Assembly: GCA_025084515.1 (NCBI GenBank)
Contig: JAJAGP010003156.1
Location: 18,831-82,830, forward strand
Direction: 5' to 3'
DNA: 64,000 nt
Source: Ancistrus triradiatus
Taxonomy: Eukaryota > Chordata > Actinopteri > Siluriformes > Loricariidae
Made by a program: the position numbers and the translations under genes. The notes beneath the pieces were generated by a model. It saw nothing but the letters and a program-made list of their open reading frames with translations. It ran no database searches and was not told the DNA's origin. Below, piece by piece: positions 36,901 through 48,900 of the stretch. The stretch's first letter is position 1; each line of letters begins with the position of its first letter.

Positions 36901-39900
36901 CCGTGTGAAACCTCACCCACCTCGTAATCGGGAAAATAATGGTGGAGAAACAGCAGTACAGCTGCACACTGAATCAACTTCCGAGATTTTGCTGACATAG
37001 CCATAATATGAAACCCAAGTGAAACGAAAAAAACGTCGAGCACCCCCTCCACCAAAACCATGTCCCCCCACACGCCCACCTGGGCCAACTAACAGAATAT
37101 TTAAACCGCTTCCACAGCGACAACGTCATCCACTTCATCCATCACCACTGGCATTCGTCTACAGGAAGTACCTTCAAATCCCTCCACTGCGGCCAGTAAA
37201 ACTGAATGCTCAGTCCTGATGTGCTGGAAACCATGCTGCCTCTCAGCATAATATCTAGGTCTTGTGTAGCAACCGGTGGCATGGCTATACAAAGCAGACA
37301 AAGACAGAAAAAGGTTTCTAATATATTCAATTTAGATAAGCCTATGTTAATTAGAAATGATAAATACTATGAAGAAAAAACACTGTTTTAAATACTGCTG
37401 TCCTCAATGTCACTTAGCGACAAAGCATTTACTGTGGGCCAGTTAATTGAAAACCATAAACTTGACATTATTTTTCTTACATAAACCTGGGTTGGTAGTA
37501 ATGATAGTGTTGTCCTTAATGAAGCAGCCCCACCTTCAGTGGTGTTTGAAAGTTTGTGAACCCTTTAGAATTTTCTATATTTCCGCATAAATATGACCTA
37601 AAACATCATCAGATTTTCACACAAATCCTAAAAGTAGACAAATAGAACCCAGTTAAACAAATGAGACAAAAATATTATACTTGGTCATTTATTTATTCAG
37701 GAAAATGATCCAATATTACATATTAGTGAGTGGCAAAAGTATGTGAAGTTTTGCTTTCAGCATCTGGTGTGACCCCTCTGTGCAGCAATAACTGCAACTA
37801 AATGTTTCCTGTAACTGTTGATCAGTCCTTCACACCGGCTTGGAGGAGTTTTAGCCCATTTCTCCGTACAGAACAGCTTCAGCTCTGGGATGTTGGTGGG
37901 TTTCCTCACATTAACTGCTCGCTTCAGGTCCTTCCACATTCCAATTGGATTAAGGTCAGGACTTTGACTTGGCCATTCCAAAACATTAACTTTATTCTTC
38001 TTTAACCATTCTTTGGTAGAATGACTTGTGTGCTTAGGGTCATTGTCTTGCTGCATGACCCACCTTCTCTTGAGATTCAGTTTATGGACAAATGTCCTGA
38101 CTTTTTTTTTTTTTTAATTCTCTGATATAATTCAGAATTAATTGTTCCATCAGTGATGACAAGCCATCCTAGCCCAGATGCAGCAAAACAGGCCCAAACC
38201 ATGATACTACCACTGCCATGTTTCACAGATGGGATATGGTTCTTATGCTGGAATCCAGTGACTTTCTTTCTCCAAACATAATGCTTTTCTTTTAAACCAA
38301 AAAGTGCTATTTTATTCTCATCCGGTCACAAAACTGTCCTCCAATAGCCTTCTGATCACACGATCTTTCGCAAACTGCAGACGAGCAGCAATGTTCTTTT
38401 CGAAAGCAGTAGCTTTCTCCTTGCAACTCTGCCACTTTTGTCACTCACTAATATGTAATATTGGATCATCGAATTGGATCGTCGTCAACAAATAAATGAC
38501 CAAGTATTCTACTTTTGTCTCATTTGTTTAACCGGGTTCTGTTTATCTACTTTTAGGACGTGTGAAAATCTGAAAATGTTTTAGGTCATATTTATGCAGA
38601 AATATAGAAAATTCTAAAGGGTTCACAAACTTTCAAGTACTACTGTAATTACTGTTTTTTCTGTGTCCCTAGAGCTGATAAGACAGGTGGGTGTGTAGCC
38701 TGCCTGTACTGTCATAAGATATGTTGCAAATAAGTACTGTACATATTGGGGAATTCTCCACATTTGAATATCTTGCCATTAATTTTAAGGGTAAACAGTC
38801 TGTTCTTTTGTTGGTTATTTATCATCCCCCAAGACTCCACACCAGTTTACTTGAGGAATTTGGTGAGCTATCATCAAAGATTTCAACAGATTTTGACCAT
38901 GTGCTCATCAGTGGAGACTTTAATATACACGCACAGCTCTTATTACAAATGACTTTATGATGTTATAAAATGCTTTTGACCTGACTCAGCATGTATCTAG
39001 CCCTACTCATAAACATGGACATACAGTGGGGCAAAAAATTATTTAGTCAGCCACTGATTGTGCAAGTTCTCCTACTTAGAAAGATGAGAGAGGTCTGTAA
39101 TTTTCATCATAGGTACACTGGGTTCAAAAAAACTATGATAGACAAAAAAATGAGGAAAATTGTAAGATTTTTTAAAAAGAATTTATTTTTAAAAGAATTT
39201 ATTTGTAAAATTTTATGTCTCCCCCGGGTGGAAAAAAATAAGTATTTGGTCACCCACAAACACAGCAAAAGATCTTTCTGGCTCTCACAGACCTGTAAAC
39301 TTCTTCTTTCCAGAAGCTTCTTCTGTTCTGTATGCCACTTGGTTAACCTGTATTAATGGCACCAGTTTGACCTCATTATTTGTTAAAATAAAAGGTGGGA
39401 CACGAGGTCCACAGCCTCGAAACAGTCCAGAGACTCCCAAACGTCAAGGACCAAAGAGCTGTTAAGAAGACACCAGGACAGGGAAATTGGTAGACCTGCA
39501 CCAGGCTGGGAAAGAGTGAATCCTACAATAGGCCAAGCCAGGTTGGTGTGAATTAAAAAAATCAGCTGTGGGGAGCAATTGCAAAAAAAAACTGGAAGCC
39601 ATACAAGACCATTGATAATCTCCCTCGAATTTCTGGGGCGCACCACGCAAGATCTCAATCCTGTGGGGTCAAAAATGATCATTGAGAATGGTGAGCAAAA
39701 ATCCCAGAACTTACCGGAGGGACCTGATGAATGGACCAGGAGCGCAGATTTCGCTGGACCAACGTAACCAAGAGCTTACCATCCCCCAGTAAATTGCCCC
39801 CCACTATTTGCCGAGAGAGAACTCAGATCCTGCAGTGGCCGGCGTGCCCCCCTGTTACGCCATTACATTTCCAGGGCCTGCCTGAAGTTTGGCCAGAAGA

Positions 39901-42900
39901 CATATGTATGATCCAGAAGAGTATTGGGAGATATCATGTGGTCAAAAATGAAACCAAAATAGAACTTTTTTTTTTGGAAAGCTTAACTCGCTGTGTTTGG
40001 AAAGAAGAAGAATTCTGAGTTGTGCCCATACCTAACTGTGACGCTGGGGGTTGGAAACATCATGCTTTTGGGGTGTTTTTCTGGCAAAGGGACAGGACGA
40101 CTGATCCGTTGTTAAGGGAAGGAATGCACAGGGCCATGTATCGTGAGATTTTAAGCCAAAACCTCCTTCCATCAGTGAGAGCATTGAAGATGTACGTGCT
40201 GGGTTTTCCAGCATGACAATTATCCCAACACAACCGCTGGCAACAAATGAGTGGCTCTCCGTAAAAAGCATTTCAAGTTCCTGGAGTGGCATAGCCAGTC
40301 TCCAGACCTCAACCCCATAGGAAATTTCTGGAGGGAGTTGAAAGTCCGTGTTGCCCAAAAACATCACTGCTCTAGAGGAGATCTGTATGGAGGAATGGGC
40401 CAAAATACCAGCTACAGTGTATGCAAACCTGGTGAAGACTTACAGGAAACGTTTGACCTCTGCCATTGCCAACAAGGGTTATGTTACAAAGTATTGAGTT
40501 GAACCAAATTTATTGACCAAATACTTATTTTCCACCATAATTTACAATTAAATTCTTTAAAAATCCTTCAATGTGATTTCCTGGATTTTTTTTCTTAGTT
40601 GAAGTGTACCTATGATGAAAATTACAGACCTCTCTCATCTTTCTAAGTAGGAGAACTTGCAGAATCAGTGGCTGACTAAATACTTTTCTGCTCCACTGTA
40701 CTTTAGATTTGGTCATATCTCATGAGCTAGACATTAGACTGTTCACTGTCCTTGATTTTGGAATATCTGATCACTACTGTATCTTTTTCACAACGACTAT
40801 GCTTACCAACTTTAAGTTAAGCAGGAAATTAATTAGCAAGTGCTATTTTACTGATGATTTTAAAACTACTTTCTCAGATCTGTTTGCCTCAACCTTCCCT
40901 GTTTCTGAGGCTGACTGTGACAGCATAATTGGAAATTTCACCACCAGAATTAGTGATTGTATTAACATTCTGGCAATACTAAAAACTAAATGTGTGTCAA
41001 GCATTAATAAAGCCCCATGGAAAAATTCAACCACCATAATTTAAAGTGAGAATGCAGACATGCTGAAAGAAAATGGACACAGTCTAAACTCACTGTTCTT
41101 TACAATATATACAAAAACTACCTTAAACAGCTCAACAGCCAACTTAAGGTCAGTGTATTTCTTTAGCTTTATCAACAATAACAAAGATAATCCTAAATTC
41201 CTTTTTCTTACAATAGATAGACTGGTTAACTGTTCCTCTCAAGCTGATTTCTTTGGAACAAAAATACGTTCCATTAGAGAAGGCATCGTTAGTAGCAGCC
41301 TCCCACCCCTGATACACTTGGCTCCCAACAAGGCAGTAAGAAATTTGTCAGACTTTGCACCGGTTAGTTGTGAAACACTCACTAAAGTGATCCCACATCT
41401 GAATAACACCAGCTGCCCTCTCGGCCCTCTACCAACTAAATATTTCAAAGAATTATCTAATTTATTATCTGATGATGTTTGGAACATTGTTTAGTCAGTC
41501 AATACAACAAGGAATCTACCTACAGAGTCTTAAAACTGCTGTTATTAGGCCTCTTCTAAAGAAGAGCAATCTTGACCCGTCCATTATTGGAAATTACAAA
41601 CCAATTTCTAATATTCCTTTTCTGGGTAAGATCAATAAAAAGGTGATGTCTATTTAACTAAGTGACTATCTCCATTCGAACCACATACATGAAGCTTTTC
41701 AATCTGGCTTTCAGGCCCATCACAGCACAGAAACAGTTCTAATTAAAGTTCTAAAGGATCTTAAAATTAATCAAGATGCTGGTAAATACATCTATATTAG
41801 TTCTATTAGACCTTATTGCAGCATTCGACACTGTCGACCATGAGATTTTGCTTAATAGTCTACACGACTGGGTTGGTGTCACTGGCTAAGCACTAAACTG
41901 GTTCCAGTCCTATTTGAGTATACGTGAATACTGTTACACTTGGAAACTCCTCATCCAAGTGTCACCCTCTGTCATGTGGAGTCCCACAAGGCTCCATTCT
42001 AGGACCGATGCTGTTTAATCTTTACATGCTACCACTGGCCAGAATAATTAACAAATATAATATTTCATTTCATCAGTATGCAGATGACACACAATTGTAC
42101 GTGTCCTTAGCTTCTGACCCTCGTCGTTTTATCAACACCCTGCTAGATGATATTAACTCCTGGATAGATGATAGATGACCGGCTAGATGATATTAACTAT
42201 TGGATGTGTCATAATTTTCTGCAGCTAAATAAGGATAAAACTGAAACAATTGTTATTGGTAAAGTGAAGGCAGAGGCACTGACATAGTTAAAATCCATGG
42301 TTTAGACTCACAAACCATGGTCAAAAACCTGGGTGTCACTTTCTCACTGGAATGGGCAGCCTCACTGGAACTGGCGGCCTCTGGCAAGGCCTCTCGTTAA
42401 CACACGGCCTCTGGCAAGGCTTCTCGGGAAGGGAGGCCCTCTGGGAAGGTGTCTTGGGAAGGGACGGCCTCTGGGAAGGCCTCTTGGAAGTGGACGGCCT
42501 CTGGGAAGGCCTCTCTGGAGCAGACGGCCTCTGGGAAGGCCTCTCGGGAGCAGACAGCCTCTGGGAAGGCCTCTCGGGAGCAGACGGCCTCTGGGAAGGC
42601 CTCAAAACATGACGTATCCTGGATAGGCATCGGGACAGTTTCTGTGACTAACCTCCTTGGTGCAGGTACAGGCACAAATTTCCTTGGAACAGGCACAGGT
42701 GCTGACATCCTCAGCTCCAGCATGGGCACTGACCTCCTTGGTGCAAATACAGAAGCAGCGCTTCAGAAATCTTTACTGAGCAACCCTTAGATACCAAGCT
42801 TGTCAGTGCTAACGGGTCGGGTACTGAGCCACAGGGTGCTAACTGCTCAGCTACTGAGTTAGTGCGCTCAAATACAGGGTTATTGGATGCTAGCGGCTCA

Positions 42901-45900
42901 GGTACTGAGCTAGCGGGCACTAATGGCTCAGGTACTGAGCTAGCGGGCACTAACGGCTCAGGTACTGAGCTAGCCGGCACTAACGGCTCAGGTACTGAGC
43001 TAGCAGGCGCTAACGGCTCAGGTACTGAGCTAACTTGCTCATCTTAAGGGCTTGCGTACTTGAATGCTAAGTTAACATGCTCAAACATGGGGCTAATGGC
43101 TCCTTCATGAGGTTAGTATGCTTACACATGGAGCTACCATGCTGAAATACTGGACCACTAGATGCCAACAGCTCCGAAACTGAGCTACGGGGCACTAACC
43201 ATTCATCTACAGAACTATGAGGCGCAGTGGGCTCAGATTCGGAGCTAGCGTGCTCAAATACGAAGCAAACATGCACAAACTCTAGGCTACTAGATGTTAT
43301 CGGTTTAGGTACTATGCTAGCGTGCTCACATTCAAGGCTACCAGATGCTATCAGCTCAGGTACTGAGCAAGCGTGCATAAACACAGGGCTACTAGATGCT
43401 ATCGGCTCAGATACTGAACTAGCATGTTCAAATACAGGGCTAACCTGCTCAGCTAACAAACTACGGGACACTAACTGCTCCTACACTGAGCTACAGGATG
43501 CTAACGGCTCATCTACGGAGCTATGAGGTGTGGCATGCTCAGATACGGAACTAGCAAGCCTAGATACATAGCAAACTTCCTCATCTACTGCGCTAACATA
43601 CTCAAATGCGGAGATAACTGGCTCGGCGTGCACATATTCGTGGCTAGCGCACTCAAAAACGATGCTAATGTGCTCGAAAATAGGATAACATGGCACTAGA
43701 GGTTCATCTGAGCAAAATGGCGCGACAAACTCGGAAACGGTGCTAACAAGCTCAAGAACAGGGTTACAGGACGCTAGCAGTTCATTAGCACAGCTAAACA
43801 GCTCAAATACGAAACTGTGCGGTGTTAATGACTCAAAAATGGAAAAAACCTTTTCGGGTACCACACTCTGGGCATCTGTGCAAAATGGTGTCCTGGACGG
43901 TCTCCGGAGGGAGCACATGCTAGAAAAGCTTGGTCCTGGTACCGACAGGGATCCTCCAGTATGCAATGGACTAGCTGAGGTGGGCACTGAGGGTTGGGAA
44001 GCTTGGGTCCCGACGCCGGAAGAGGGCCAAACTGTGCCCCGAGCGCTTCCAGGAACTGGTTGCAGGCCCCATGCATGTACTGCGACTATACCTCTGCTGT
44101 CCAATCCAGGGCCCTCCCTGTGAGGCGGAAAGCTACAGCGTGGAACCGCTCCACCTCTGACCAACAGGGGAAGTGGCCCAAGAAATCCCTACATTGTTCC
44201 AAGAATTGCCGGTACTGTTTAGAATCCCCATTGAAAAGATCCGGCAAACTTGGGGTAGGGCTGGACCCTGCCGTCTGCATTTTTGGCGGTAGCATTCTGT
44301 TAGGGTGCAGTGAAGAGAAGGCAGACGGAGACGCAGGTTCCAGTAAAAAACAAAAGATTTATTTAACAAACTCACGATAAAAAATAACAACAACAAATAA
44401 GGGCAGCAAAATGAGAATGAACCAAAACCTGGCATGGGAGCCAAACAAAAACAGATACAACCGGACTCGGACAGGGCGAGGCGAGACGGGAAAACAAACC
44501 AAAACAAACGTGACAAGACCGAGACGAGGAAAACACACCTGAATGCTCGGTGGACGTCGAGATAATGCTACCGCAACGCGACCGGGAAACCGAGGAGCTT
44601 AAGTAGACAGAATCCCAGCTGCGTGCGATAGCAATTAATCCATAGAACCAATAAAATCTCAAAAGCAAAACAAGGAACAGCCGGGAGATATAGCGGCGGC
44701 CATGGTAAGTCCCACAGGGGATTGTGGGCGATGTAGTCCGCTCACCCACAATCGCAAAACCGAAACACAAAATGGGGGCAAAGATCCTGACAGATATATA
44801 CACAATATAGGACATTGAGTGGTAGGTGTAAAGTATAAAAATATATTAAAGTAGTGTGCAATTTGCAATTTAAATTGTGCAATTGGGTGAAGTGGCAGAC
44901 TGTCCGAGTAAACAGATCTTTTAAAATGAATGGTATTCCCGCGTTAACTGTTTATTGACCGAATGGCCTGGGGGAAGAAGCTCTTCCTGAGCCTCTCCGT
45001 TCTGGCCTTGACAGAACGTAGTCATTTACCAGAAGATAACCACTGAAACAGATCGCTGTTAAGATGATGAATGACCTTAATTATCCATTTAGCTGAAGAC
45101 ATGCATCGCCTGAACAGGTTGCTTGGTCCTGATGATGTGCTCCGCACATCTTATCACTCTGTGAAGAGCGTTCTTATCCTGTAAACTGCAATTTCCATAT
45201 CAGGCAGTGATGTTTCCTGAAAGTACAGATCCTATTGTGGTGGTGCTTAATGTTTTCTGCAGTTCTTTGGAGACTATGAATTTCCTCAACTGCCTGAGGT
45301 GATACAAGTGCTGCCATGGCTTCTTTACTGTTATGGAGATGTGTGTAGACAAAGTTAGGTACTCCAAGGTACCTATAGCTGTTCACATTCTCCACCGTCG
45401 TTCCGCTGATCTCAAGGGTTGTGTATTGGTTGCGCTGTTTCTCCCTCCTGAAATTCATGACTATCTCCTTAGTCTTGGAGACATTCAACTCCAGGTTGTT
45501 AACACTACACCACGATGTCAGCTATTCCACCTCATCCACGTAGGCCCTCTCGTCATTGTTAATGATCACGCCTACCACCACTGTGTCATCGGCAAATTTC
45601 ACAATGGTGTTGGAGCTGTGTTTAGCTGTGCAGTCATAAGTGTACAGGGAGTATAGCAGAGGACTTAAGACACAGCCTTGTGGGGCACCGGTATTAAGGG
45701 TTATGGGTCCGGATGTAAAGTTACCCATCCTCACCACATGTGGTATATCAGAGAGAAAGCTATGGACCCAGGAGCACAGTGGGCGGCTTAGCCCCAAGTC
45801 CCTGAGCTTGGTGACCAGTCTGATGAGAACAATAGTGTTAAATGCCGAGCTGTAATCAACGAACAACAAACCTGCATAATTCCTCCTACTGATGTCCAGG

Positions 45901-48900
45901 TGGGAGAGGACGGTGTGTAGGACGAATGATATAGCGTCATCAGTGCTCTTATTCCTACGATAGGCGAACTGAAGAGGATCTAGTGAACTGGGCAGAGATG
46001 AACAAATTAAGCCTTTGATGATTTTCTCAAAACACTTCATCACAACAGAGGTCAAAGCTACGGGGCGGTAGTCATTAAGGCAGGCAGGGTTGGTCTTCTT
46101 AGGTACAGGGATGATGGTTGAAATCTTGAGGCATCTACGGACAACAGTATAAGCCAGGAAGAGCTTGAAAATGGTCGTAAACACTGCTGATAGCTAGCTA
46201 GCACATGATTTTAACACCCTCCCAGGAATGCCATCAGGGTCGGCTGCCTACCAGCTGTTTACTCATGTCAGAGCCTTCCTCATGTCATGCTCTGAGATGA
46301 AGAGTAGATTTGAGTTAGCGATGCTAACAGAATTGGCACTGTTTAAATCTTCTACAAGTGATTGATCTGCAAAAGTTGAGTTGTGTTTGTTTCTGAAAGT
46401 CAGTAATAGATGCCACTGCCACATCCGTCCTATACCGCCTCTTAGCTCTTTTCACTGTTTTCCTTAACCGTCACCATGAGAACAATATCATCTGTCACTT
46501 ATAAAGCTCGTAACCACATCTGTAAACTCATCAACGTCATCAGAGTTCACCAAGAACATATCCCAGTCCACATCACGCCCTATAACAATGCCTTAGATTG
46601 GGCAGACCAGCGTCTGACCTCTTTCTTCACTAGAGCTTCCTGTTTAAGCCTTTGTATATATATTATGGGATGAGAAAGATGGTGGTCAGCTTTACCAAAA
46701 CCCAGCAGAGAGGTGGCTTTGTATGCATTTTTAAACGGGGTGTAACAATGGTCCAGTGTATTATTGCCCCTTGTTGGACAAGTTATGTGCTAATAGAAAT
46801 TTGGCATAACTCGTTTGAGGTTTGCCTTATTAAAGTCCCCAGTCACTAGGAGGGCTGCATCCGGATGTTTGCCGTAGTGTTTGCTGATAGTATCATGCGG
46901 TGAGGCTAGCGCATTGAATGTGGTGGAATATAAATGGCTATGGTGATGACTGAAGAGAACTCCCGAGGCAAGTAGTGAGGTGAGCAGAGGATAGCCAGGT
47001 GTTCCAAGCTGAGTGAGCAGAAGCACGACAGAAGAACCACATTCCTTGGGTCACACCATTTGTTGTTCGTCATGAAACATGCAACTCCACCTTTGGTTTT
47101 TCCTGATTCCTCCATCGTGTCCATTGGAAACATAGAGAATGTTTCAGCTGGTTGGACAGCAAGATTTGGAATTGTAGGTGAAAGCCACGTCTCCATGAAA
47201 CAAAGAATGTTACAGTCGCGTATGTCCCTCTGCAAGCGTATCCGAGCCCTGATGTCATCCAGCTTGTTGTCCAAGGATTGCATATTTGCAAGCAGAATAT
47301 TGGGCAGTGGAGGACGATATGCTCCCTTTCGCAGTCTGTTACGGACTCCGGCATGTTCCCCCAATGTTTATTCTTTTTAGGATTTCTCCTAGGAGGCTTG
47401 ACTCCATTTTTCAGATTTTCGGTCCGTAGGATCTCTTTCTGCCAGGTGGAACTGTCGCGTAAAACTTCCAAGAAAAGGTGAGTGGATTTGATTTTGATGT
47501 CCAAAAGTGTACTGGAGTCATAAGTTAACAATGCTAATGTCGGTGAGGCTAGAGAACACACAAAAAAACTAAATAAATAACTAACAAAAAGCACAGTCTG
47601 AGCGGAGCAGTCACGACGGCATCTAGCCTCACCTGCACCATCTTGGTCACCTTCAAGAGTTGAAGTTGTTCTGTATGTACCTCCAAGTTGATGTGCAGAA
47701 TGGATAAACAGTTATGAAACATTTAGTTGTAGTTACTGCTGCACAAGGAGTCAGACCAGATTCACATACTTTTGAATAGTCACAAATATGTAATTGGACC
47801 ACTTTCCTCAATAAATAAATAACCAAGTATAATATTCTTGCCTCATTTGTTTAACTTGTTTATATTTATCTACATTTAAGACATATATGAAAATATCATG
47901 ATGTTTTGGGTCATATCTATGCACAAATATAGAAATTCTAAAGGGTTCGCAACTTTTCATGCATCATTGTAGCTGTATACTGTTGATATTTATGTTCTGA
48001 AACTTACCCAACCCCATGTTTGTCTGACAGAATAATGTCTTAACTTATGGATATAGTACTATAGGTTTTAGGGTAAGGCCTTTAAATCCCTTTCTATGTC
48101 AGTTGTATTGCTGTTATTTTCTTTCACTGCACCTGTGCTTGGGTTGAAGTCCATACAGTCGGTGGTCATATTTCTGGTTATAAACTCTTTCCACTGTCCA
48201 GGTCATGAAAGCTCGAGGAAGCAGTCGGAGCAAATAGGTGTTCAAACGTCTAAAAAACATCACGTCACTGGGCAGGCCACCGCCGCTCATACGGGTCACA
48301 ACCCATGCACCTCTACTTGTGCTCAGGAAAGTCTTGGCGATGATTAGGAGCGCAGGAAATAGAATATTGCTGAATTAAATGTACTCTAATGCACATATGT
48401 AGCACTAACACACTCATGGATATTCGAAAAACTGCTAAATGATTAGCTAATAAACATTCTAATCAGATATATTAAGGAATACATTATGCTGTGCTACATC
48501 ATTGTGTCAATTTGCACAATGAGTAAGTATTTTCACATAAACAGAATACATTTGTCTGTATTTAACATTGTTTGGTAAAATGGGAATGTGCTAATCAGGA
48601 TTTTGACTGTGATTCAGACAAAGATGTACAGAGGGAACCAAAAGTCTTAGTCCACTAGTGAAAATATTTCTGTTTTGCATTTTTATGAAAATTAATGCAG
48701 TGTTTTTCATTATAAATTAAATAATTAGCATAACAACCTTAAAGAAAAGTTTAATCTTTGAAAAGATATTTTGATAAATTTCAGAGTTTATTACAATGTG
48801 GCATGTTCTTCCTTTGCTGTAATGACAGCATGTACTCACACTGGAATTTCTCCAAATGGTCACCTAGAATCTGGTGATCCATATTATCCCATCACGATTT

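Larger units (their letters stand above)
42346..44297 (-). mobile_element. Internal region of an LTR element: gag domain plus decapeptide-repeat tail
   Basis: Read on the minus strand. Just after the LTR at 44298, MQTAGSSPTPSLPDLFNGD begins a Ty3/RTL-type gag N-terminus: QFLEQCRDFLGHFP and FHAVAFRLTGRALDW at 44086-44276. A frameshift follows. The frame then stays almost continuously open (43481-44164, 43067-43471, 42711-42980, 42397-42729), made of degenerate ten-residue units of the type SSVSEPLAS/SSPVFEHA, then exact SSVPEPLVPA units, a PVPVPRKFVPVPAPRRLV linker and EAFPEAVCSR units. No protease, RT or integrase is present, so it would depend on other elements. The second LTR is not seen. 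Confidence 0.72.

Noticed and set aside
39024..40698. Alternative fmo exon within the Tc1 copy of intron 6.
   Set aside because: The missing 200-bp exon was found at 48133-48332 with correct length and phase, so none is needed here.
42376..43034. Two arrays of 30-bp repeats could suggest a CRISPR array.
   Set aside because: The units are head to tail without spacers, the genome is a vertebrate, and the units encode in-frame decapeptides.
42397..44164. Long minus-strand frames as a host mucin-like gene.
   Set aside because: A gag domain precedes them directly after an LTR, and no splice structure or signal peptide is seen; a retroelement ORF explains them better.
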